A DNA stretch of 16,237 bases from Candidatus Aminicenantota bacterium (lineage in GTDB: Bacteria; Acidobacteriota; Aminicenantia; Aminicenantales; Aminicenantaceae). The notes below the pieces were generated by a model. The model did not search any database and was not told where the DNA came from. It saw nothing but the letters and a program-made list of their open reading frames with translations. Shown here one piece after another: positions 7,935 through 14,109 of this stretch. The DNA lies in the NCBI GenBank assembly GCA_016926925.1, contig JAFGNQ010000053.1:1-16237 (forward strand). Reading direction: 5' to 3'. Position numbers and translations under genes: made by a program. How positions within the stretch are numbered: position 1 is the first letter of the stretch; the number at the start of each line of letters is the position of its first letter.

Positions 7935-7962
7935 TTGACAATAGTATCATTATTGGTATCAT
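7935..7962 (+). promoter_or_regulatory. Strong promoter overlapping the hicA start
   Basis: TTGACA (7935-7940, perfect -35), a 16-nt spacer, and an extended -10 TGGTATCAT (7954-7962; TGn plus TATCAT). The -10 ends only two bases before the hicA ATG at 7965, so a start about 7 nt downstream would fall inside hicA codon 2. The sequence GTATCATT occurs twice in direct repeat, at 7944-7951 and 7956-7963, and the second copy covers the -10. That is the arrangement expected of an operator for an autoregulating HicB, though this is inference. Confidence 0.6.
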
Positions 7963-7964
7963 TT

Positions 7965-8225
7965 ATGAGCAAGATTAAAATCATCCTGAATAGGATGAGA
8001 AGAAATCCAAACGATATTCGATTTAGGGATCTATTCAGAATTTGTGAGTATTATTTCGGTCCTCATAGAATAAAAAAAAGCAGCCACCGAGTGTACAAAA
8101 TGCCGTGGCCGGGTGATCCGAGAATCAATATTCAGAATGAACAGGGCAAGGCAAAGGCATATCAAGTGAAGCAGGTCCTTAAAGCAATTGAAAAATGGGA
8201 GAGGGAAAATGCCCATAAAGACTGA
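7965..8225 (+). CDS. hicA: HicA-family toxin (mRNA interferase)
   Basis: An 86-residue HicA/YcfA-like protein. In the family HicA is a small dsRBD-fold RNase that cleaves mRNA and needs one histidine. Here the conserved block reads 'SSHRVYKMPWPGDPRINIQN' (39-58), with H41 as likely catalytic residue, followed by 'GKAKAYQVKQVLKAIEK', the usual C-terminal helix. The ATG at 7965 is chosen because the family begins near 'MSKIKIILNRMRRNP'; a TTG at 7935 would translate through the promoter and adds non-family residues. There is no Shine-Dalgarno before the ATG. The 3' end overlaps the antitoxin gene by 17 bp, the classic toxin-first order. The frame is intact, so the module may be active. Confidence 0.85.
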   Translation: MSKIKIILNRMRRNPNDIRFRDLFRICEYYFGPHRIKKSSHRVYKMPWPGDPRINIQNEQGKAKAYQVKQVLKAIEKWERENAHKD

Positions 8226-8541
8226 TCGATATACCTATAAAATCTCATGGTCTGAAGAAGATCAGGATTATATCGGACTTTGTGTTGAGTTTCCGAGCCT
8301 GAGCTGGCTTGCTGCGAGTCAGCAGGAGGCATTGGATGGAGTTCGAAAAGTTGTGGCCGATGTCGTTCAAGATATGATTTCAAAGCGAGAATTCCCTCCC
8401 CCGCCGCTATCGGGTAAAAAATTCAGCGGGAAATTCATGGTGAGGATTCCTCCGGGCGTCCACCGGCGACTTGCGATCCAAGCAGCAGAAGAAGGCATCA
8501 GCCTCAACCGATTGGTCAGTGATAAATTGACACGGCACTAA
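8209..8541 (+). CDS. hicB: HicB-family antitoxin with C-terminal RHH domain
   Basis: 110 residues. Residues 8-60 form the partly degraded RNase H-like HicB domain that binds and blocks HicA ('YTYKISWSEEDQDYIGLCVE' then FPSLSW, residues 9-33). A proline-rich link (PPPP, 63-66) leads to a ribbon-helix-helix DNA-binding tail: strand 'GKFMVRIP' and helices from 'VHRRLAIQAAEEGISLNRLV' (84-103). The RHH tail implies autoregulation, and the GTATCATT repeats before hicA are the obvious candidate operator. Start ATG at 8209 has GGGAG at 8197-8201 (spacing 7); an in-frame TTG at 8188 lies before the RBS and is rejected. Unlike hicA, this gene has a clear RBS, which would favour antitoxin synthesis. Confidence 0.87.
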   Translation: MPIKTDRYTYKISWSEEDQDYIGLCVEFPSLSWLAASQQEALDGVRKVVADVVQDMISKREFPPPPLSGKKFSGKFMVRIPPGVHRRLAIQAAEEGISLNRLVSDKLTRH

Positions 8542-8679
8542 GAGGAAAACGGGAAATCTCACTTCCGCGCAAATCTTATTTGAGCAAATTCCTTTATAAT
8601 CTTTATTCATGTCCGAATGTCTACGATAGAGTTGTTCCAGGAATTCATAAATAAAATTTCTATATTTAAGGGAATCCGT

Positions 8680-11052
8680 TCATTCAAACCTGAGCGAATC
8701 GACGGGATTGGTTACTGCCGCTCTGATAGCTTGGAAGCTGACCGTGAACAGGGCGACGAACAGAGTCCCCACCGATGAGAGGATGAAGATTCCGAACCCC
8801 AGATCCGTGCGATAAGCGAAATTCCCGAGCCACCTGTTCATGGCAAAAAACGCGACCGGCCAGGCAATGAGGTTGGCCACCAACACCCATTTCGTGAATT
8901 CCTTACCTAATAAAAATACTATTTGAAAGCTTGATGCCCCGAGGATTTTCCGTACACCTATCTCTTTCGTGCGTTTTTCTGCAGTGAATGATGCTAAGGC
9001 GAATAACCCCAGGCAGGCGATAAAAATCGCTAGAAAAGCAAAACCCATGAAAATGTCGGATAATTTTTCCTCGCTTTTATATTGACGGTCGAAACTTTCG
9101 TCCAGGAACGCATACTCAAAAGGGAAATCGGGACACAATTCCTCCCATTTTTCTTTAATATAACTCATCGTGCTTTTCATTCCCGCCATCGATGGAGTCC
9201 TGTTTGCGAAAGAAATTTTAACGCTGGCCTTACGGTGGGGCCAGTCCAGCCAGTAAAAAATCACGGGATCGATGCCGGTATGCAGGGAATTGAAATGGAA
9301 ATCCTTGACTACGCCGATTATTTTACCGGTTCCAGTGCCGTTCGGCACTTCTTCCACCTTTTGATCCAAGGGTGAGTCCATCTCAAAAAATCGGAGAGCC
9401 GCTTCGTTGACGATGAATTTGTTGTTTTTGTCCGAAACGATCGTCCAGGAAAAATCCCTTCCCTCTGACATCTCGACACCATACGTACGGAAAAAATCCG
9501 GATCCACGGCATTCACGGATACGGTCGCCTTCTTGCCGTTAATTTTCGGGGTCCAGGTCCACATCGTTTCGCCCGGAACTCTGCAGGAAAAGGAAACATT
9601 CGAGATATTCGGATGTCTCATCAATTCCGTCCTCAAAACATCCTTTTTTTGCTGGATATTTCGGTTATTATCGAGCACAAGAATATGGTCTTTATCGAAA
9701 CCGAGGTTTGCGTTTTTCATAAAGTTCATCTGCTTAAAAACACTCAAAAAGGCAATAATGAGTATGATCGAGACTGAAAACTGAAAAACAATAAGAATCC
9801 GTCTGAACACAGCCTCGTTGCGGCCTCTGGTAAGCATTCCCTTCAAGATGACATTCGGTACAAAAGCCGATAAATACAAAGCCGGATAGAGACCCGTGAT
9901 AATACCCAATACAACAGCGCCTCCCAAAAATAACAGGGGAAAAGGAAATTTGAGGAACGACAGGATGGTCAGCCTGCCTGAGAGGATGCTGTTAAAAACG
10001 GGCAGCAGGATTTCCGCAATGATAAAGCCGAATATCAGAGCCAGGCCGGTCGTCAAAACCGATTCCAGTAAAAACTGGCCGACAAGCTGTTTCCTGGAGG
10101 CCCCCACCACTTTTTTCATTCCGACCTCTTTGGCCCTGTTCGACGCCCTCGATGTGGCTAAATTGATAAAATTGATTCCCGCAATGACCAGGATGAAGGT
10201 GCCGATGAAGATGAATATCCGGATGAACTGCCGGTTTCCGTGTTTTCGGTATTGATCCCCCAGAAGTTTCTCATTGAGAAAATAGAGCCCCTTCAAGGGA
10301 CGCAGACTGAAGCCCCTGTCATCTTCAAAATCGTGTTGTTCATTGAGCCACGCATCGATTTTTTGGGTCACAGCTGATAAGTCATGCTCTTTCGGAAGCA
10401 AAACATAGGTCGGGTAAGCGTAATCGTCATCCAGTTGAGAAAAATCTTGCACCTCCAAAATGTCGATCAAACTGGAGAATGAGGCTATGGCATCTATCGG
10501 AATATGAGATTTTTCGACATCGCTGATTATTCCCGTAATCCTGAAATTCCATTTGTTATCGACAAGAATGGTCTGTCCGACCGGATTTTTAGTTCCGAAG
10601 ATTCTTTTGGCAGTGCTTTCCGTCAGCACCAGCGAAAATGGGTTTTTGAGAACGATCTCCGAATCTCCCGCAGTTAGGGGAAAAGAAAAGATCTCGAAAA
10701 CGGAACTGTCCGCAAACACGAAATTAGGTATTTTTATGAAATTCTCTTCATATTTGATTAAATAATCTTCTCCGTAACTCGGATAGAAGCGGACAATCTT
10801 TTCTATCTCAGGGATTTGCCCTTCAAGTATATGGGCAATGCCTGTCGACATCACGCATCCGGCACCTAATTCGATTCTGTAGATACGATCGAGATTCTCG
10901 TTAAATCCGTCATAACCGGACTCGTTTTGAACGAACAACATAATCAGAAGAAACAATGCTATTCCAATACTGAGCCCCGCGATATTGATAAGGGAATAGC
11001 CTTTATGTTTTTTGATGGTACGGATTATTGTCTTAAGGTAGGCGGCGAGCAT
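8680..11052 (-). CDS. MacB/FtsX-type ABC transporter permease (second copy)
   Basis: 790 residues with the same two-half layout as the other permeases in the window. First helix about 22-43; periplasmic domain about 45-275; FtsX core about 277-405 with 'RAKEVGMKKVVGASRKQL'; helix near 425-440; second periplasmic domain to about 660; C-terminal FtsX core 665-790 with 'TKEIGVRKILGAS' at 695-707. It ends 'NPVDSLRFE', as is usual. Inner membrane; substrate unknown; no ATPase gene next to it. It shares the coupling motifs but differs widely from the first copy elsewhere, so it is an old paralogue, not a recent duplicate. The ATG at 11052 is set by the family N-terminus; only a weak AGGGA precedes it. 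It converges with hicB, 138 bp from the hicB stop, and no clear terminator is seen between them. Confidence 0.9.
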   Translation of the reverse strand: MLAAYLKTIIRTIKKHKGYSLINIAGLSIGIALFLLIMLFVQNESGYDGFNENLDRIYRIELGAGCVMSTGIAHILEGQIPEIEKIVRFYPSYGEDYLIKYEENFIKIPNFVFADSSVFEIFSFPLTAGDSEIVLKNPFSLVLTESTAKRIFGTKNPVGQTILVDNKWNFRITGIISDVEKSHIPIDAIASFSSLIDILEVQDFSQLDDDYAYPTYVLLPKEHDLSAVTQKIDAWLNEQHDFEDDRGFSLRPLKGLYFLNEKLLGDQYRKHGNRQFIRIFIFIGTFILVIAGINFINLATSRASNRAKEVGMKKVVGASRKQLVGQFLLESVLTTGLALIFGFIIAEILLPVFNSILSGRLTILSFLKFPFPLLFLGGAVVLGIITGLYPALYLSAFVPNVILKGMLTRGRNEAVFRRILIVFQFSVSIILIIAFLSVFKQMNFMKNANLGFDKDHILVLDNNRNIQQKKDVLRTELMRHPNISNVSFSCRVPGETMWTWTPKINGKKATVSVNAVDPDFFRTYGVEMSEGRDFSWTIVSDKNNKFIVNEAALRFFEMDSPLDQKVEEVPNGTGTGKIIGVVKDFHFNSLHTGIDPVIFYWLDWPHRKASVKISFANRTPSMAGMKSTMSYIKEKWEELCPDFPFEYAFLDESFDRQYKSEEKLSDIFMGFAFLAIFIACLGLFALASFTAEKRTKEIGVRKILGASSFQIVFLLGKEFTKWVLVANLIAWPVAFFAMNRWLGNFAYRTDLGFGIFILSSVGTLFVALFTVSFQAIRAAVTNPVDSLRFE

Positions 11053-11136
11053 TATGTCTTCCCTGAGCTATCCATATGCATTAAATATACCAATTGATAT
11101 TATGGCCAAGATGCCTAAAAAATGTTTTGTTCGACG

Positions 11137-11163
11137 AAAAAAAAGTGTTCGCGAGCGCGACAC
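11137..11163 (-). terminator. Rho-independent terminator (minus strand)
   Basis: Read on the minus strand: GTGTCGCGCTCGCGAACAC (11163-11145) followed by eight T (11144-11137). The stem pairs GTGT with ACAC and CGC with GCG, with one bulged A and a small loop. It lies about 160 nt beyond the stop of the small membrane protein and 85 nt before the start of the second permease, so it would separate the two transcripts. Confidence 0.6.
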
Positions 11164-11319
11164 AGAGTGTCCGGGACTGAACATAGCGATAGAATAAGAA
11201 GCATTTCCCCTACTCGACCTGGCATTTCTGTCTTTGGGAAAGACTGATTGCGTCTTCGCTTCCCCAACACATCTAGGGATAGTTCAAATTACCGTCTAAA
11301 GGGGTGTTGAAAAATTGCG

Positions 11320-11529
11320 CTACCCTTCTGACCTTTCTTTCCTCCTATCTAAAAGTCCGGAAATTGCCAGCGCGGCTCCCAAGCCGGTAAGCAGCCCGAA
11401 TGTAAAGCCAAGAATAAAACTCCATGGCCGGGCGAGGTCGGAAAAACCTACCATAGGCCCTATAATGATTCCTGCCGCCCCTAAAATGCCGGATAAGGAA
11501 CCTAGGCCAAGTTTAGTCGATAATTTCAT
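11320..11529 (-). CDS. Small two-helix membrane protein, function unknown
   Basis: 69 residues, not recognised as a named family. Two hydrophobic, glycine-rich segments (about 8-28 and 36-59) are separated by a short loop, 'SDLARPW', and followed by a charged tail, 'DRRKERSEG', suggesting an inner-membrane hairpin with a positive cytoplasmic tail. It is supported as a real gene by an excellent Shine-Dalgarno, AAGGAGGAGA (11546-11537), 7 nt before the ATG, and by a downstream terminator. It is divergent from the TonB-dependent receptor, with 193 bp between starts; shared regulation is possible but no operator is evident. Confidence 0.7.
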   Translation of the reverse strand: MKLSTKLGLGSLSGILGAAGIIIGPMVGFSDLARPWSFILGFTFGLLTGLGAALAISGLLDRRKERSEG

Positions 11530-11722
11530 CCGATAATCTCCTCCTTGCTGATATTTGTATTAGCGCATGAACATTGACTAGTACGTACTCATAGAAATTT
11601 GGTTCGGATTTTCGCTGCAATGCAAAATTCAGGACAAAATCCTCTTGATTTCGTGCCCAGAGAATTACACAATACGTGGTTAATTTTTATTTATTGTGCA
11701 TCTAATAATGAGGAGTCATTCA

Positions 11723-13903
11723 ATGCATTTTCTGTTCTCAAATGCCCGGAGGAGATTGCCGGTAATCTTGTTTTCATTCGTTTTAATGGCAGGTACGACG
11801 TTAGCGCGGCCTCTTTCTGGGGGCGGTACGGGCCAGTCGAAAGCGAAACAGAAGAAGGAGACAGAACAGCAACGCAAGGAAAAGGAAAATGCACAGGCGC
11901 AAACGAGTGTCGAAATCACAGTGACGGCGCCTCGGGTCGAAATCCCGCTCAAAAAGAATCCTGCGGCAACCACTGTCGTCGAAAACGCCATCCTTGAAAC
12001 CCTACCGAAAACGATCGGCATCGACGAAGTGATGAAGCTCGTTCCCGGCATTAAGGTCGACAACCAGGCCGGCGGTGAGCGGGTGCATCTTTCGATCAGA
12101 GGCGAGGGACTGCTGACCGAACGTGGCACTCGCGGCATAAAAACGATCATCGACGGCATTCCCATCAACGATCCTTCCGGCTATGTTTCCGATTTTTACG
12201 ATGTCGATTGGAGCGCAGTCAAACGCATCGAAATCCTGCGAGGACCTGTCGCAGCTTTTTACGGAAGCGGCTCGACCGGCGGTATCATCAATATTCTGAG
12301 CCATGACGGCGGGTCCGAACCGATCTCAAGCACCGCAAGCCTGGTCCGTGGAGCCTATGGGTTTAAAAAAGGGTTTGGCCGTATCGGCGGTACTACCGGC
12401 ATCATGAATTACAGTATCTCCTATTCGATGCTCTCCGGCGACGGGTATCGCGATCATTCGGAATACAAGGCCGACAATGCCCACGGTAAGTTCGCTTTCA
12501 CCATCAGTCCATCCGTTAAAATCACGGCGATTCTCGGCTGGACAGCCTATTTAAACCAGAATCCCGAAGGCCTCAATCTAGACTGGTTCAGCTCCGACCC
12601 GAAGGCCCTGCGCCGCCGGGCAAATCCCGATTCCTACGCATTCAACGAGTACCAGAGAACTAAACGTGCGACAGGCGGCCTGACGGGCTCGATTGACTTA
12701 GGAGTAAATCTCGACCTGACAGTAACGGCGTATTATCGTTTTAACGAATATACGGAAGCCGTGCCCTCCTCGGTCATCCACCGTGAATTCGACCTCCCCG
12801 GATTCACCTTCCAAATCAATTACAGCTCAGGAAAGGGCAGGATGAAGAACCATCTGAGTGCAGGGATCGACTGCAGCTGGCAGTCGATCAATGATCTCAA
12901 ACATCCGAATCTCGGCGGTGCTTTAGAAGGGCCGGACATCTTATCCGACCAGAGGATGTTCCAGAGTGGGGCCGGTATTTTCGTTCTCGACCGGCTGGAG
13001 ATCGGCCCACACTGGGGTGTGTCGGTGATCGGCCGCTGCGACCAAATCACCAATACCCTTGCGGATCATCTTCAAACCGGCGGGATCGATCTTTCCGGAA
13101 AGGTTGCTTACAAAAGGGCGACAGGCAGGATCGGTGTGACCTGGAATCCGCTCCCTGACTTCGGCCTCTACGCCAGTTGGGGCACGGGATTTCTGCCTCC
13201 CGGGACCGAAGAACTCGTTAACAATCCGTATACGCTTGGCGGCTTCAACGCCGAGCTCGTTGCAGCTACATCGAGCGGCCAGGAAGTCGGCGGGAGAGGA
13301 ACGATCGGCAAATCGTTGAGCTACGATGTCGCCATCTTCCATCTGGCCACGAAGAACGATTTCGGCCGCTACCGGATCGTTTCACGTCCTCTAGAAACCT
13401 TTTACGGCAATGTCGGTTCGACACAGCGCTACGGTATCGAGATGTCCCTGGCCTGGTATCCAATCGAACGCGTAGTGATGAGGATGGCCTATACGTATTC
13501 GCACTTCAAATATGATTCGGTCGAAACCCTCACCGGGGAAACGTACACCGGCACATGGCTTCCAAACACCCCGCAGCATCAGCTCTATGCCGATGTGGGA
13601 TACCGATTCTCCGAAGCCTTGAGAGCCGGAGTTTCGCTCGAATACGTAAGTGCCTGGTATATCGATGCGACGAACAGAATTCTCGAAAACGGTTACGGCC
13701 GCACGGATCCGTACGCGCTCGTCCATGTGCGTTTTTCATACAAGTTCAAGTTCCAGGAAATGCCTATGGAATTGATTCTGTCCGGCCGCAACATATTTAA
13801 CGCCCTTTACTACGGATTCACAGAGCCTGACCCGGACGGCAACTCTTACCAGCCGGCACCGACGGCCGAGTGGTCGCTCGGTTTGAAGCTGGGCATCAAA
13901 TAA
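11723..13903 (+). CDS. TonB-dependent outer-membrane receptor
   Basis: 726 residues. The Sec signal peptide has basic 'NARRR' (7-11), hydrophobic 12-26 and probable cleavage near LA|RP (28/29). A lysine/glutamate/glutamine-rich low-complexity stretch follows (38-60). A TonB-box-like 'EITVTAPR' is at 64-71, then the plug domain about 70-195 with 'IDEVMKLVPGIKV', 'LSIRGEG', 'TIIDGIPINDP' and 'VKRIEILRGPVAAFYGSGST' leading to GGIINI. The rest is a beta-barrel with alternating aromatic strands, including the late 'TPQHQLYADVGYRF' and 'ILSGRNIFNALYYGF' regions. Such proteins import siderophores, cobalamin, sugars or other ligands using TonB-ExbBD energy; the ligand cannot be told, and no ligand-specific neighbours are present. 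Start: ATG 11723 has AGGAG at 11711-11715 (spacing 7); in-frame GTG 11696 and ATG 11708 lie upstream of or at this RBS and are rejected. The last residue is Lys, not the usual aromatic. Confidence 0.93.
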   Translation: MHFLFSNARRRLPVILFSFVLMAGTTLARPLSGGGTGQSKAKQKKETEQQRKEKENAQAQTSVEITVTAPRVEIPLKKNPAATTVVENAILETLPKTIGIDEVMKLVPGIKVDNQAGGERVHLSIRGEGLLTERGTRGIKTIIDGIPINDPSGYVSDFYDVDWSAVKRIEILRGPVAAFYGSGSTGGIINILSHDGGSEPISSTASLVRGAYGFKKGFGRIGGTTGIMNYSISYSMLSGDGYRDHSEYKADNAHGKFAFTISPSVKITAILGWTAYLNQNPEGLNLDWFSSDPKALRRRANPDSYAFNEYQRTKRATGGLTGSIDLGVNLDLTVTAYYRFNEYTEAVPSSVIHREFDLPGFTFQINYSSGKGRMKNHLSAGIDCSWQSINDLKHPNLGGALEGPDILSDQRMFQSGAGIFVLDRLEIGPHWGVSVIGRCDQITNTLADHLQTGGIDLSGKVAYKRATGRIGVTWNPLPDFGLYASWGTGFLPPGTEELVNNPYTLGGFNAELVAATSSGQEVGGRGTIGKSLSYDVAIFHLATKNDFGRYRIVSRPLETFYGNVGSTQRYGIEMSLAWYPIERVVMRMAYTYSHFKYDSVETLTGETYTGTWLPNTPQHQLYADVGYRFSEALRAGVSLEYVSAWYIDATNRILENGYGRTDPYALVHVRFSYKFKFQEMPMELILSGRNIFNALYYGFTEPDPDGNSYQPAPTAEWSLGLKLGIK

Positions 13904-14109
13904 CAGCCGGATATCACAAAGCGAGTAATATTCAGGCGGCGAGGTATTATCTTTCCGACGATACCTTCTGTCCGGAAGCAGATACAGGTTGTTCCGAGGC
14001 GGACATATTACAGCCTTTGAGTCCTTAAATCTCTCTTGGACAGCGCATGGCACATATTTTGCTTTGAATGTAACCAATTATCGATGCCATGAACTATTAG
14101 GAGACTGCC

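Noticed and set aside
7935..7964. Upstream TTG start adding ten residues to HicA
   Set aside because: This TTG is the first half of the TTGACA -35 element, and the added residues are not part of the family.
8188..8208. Upstream TTG start adding seven residues to HicB
   Set aside because: The added codons translate the Shine-Dalgarno region of the ATG at 8209.
11230..11244. Small hairpin GTCTTT-GGG-AAAGAC
   Set aside because: Weak A/T-rich stem without a following T-run on either strand; the better terminator is at 11137-11163.
11580..11589. 10-bp palindrome AGTACGTACT in the divergent gap before the TonB receptor
   Set aside because: A 10-bp palindrome is expected about once per kilobase, and there is no second copy to support an operator.
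11696..11722. GTG and ATG starts upstream of the TonB receptor ATG
   Set aside because: The AGGAG at 11711-11715 is correctly placed only for ATG 11723, which also gives a normal signal peptide.
13904..14109. Search for a terminator or small gene between the receptor and third permease
   Set aside because: Only a loose GGTAT/ATACC pairing with a 14-nt loop and no T-run; no ORF with an RBS except the permease itself.
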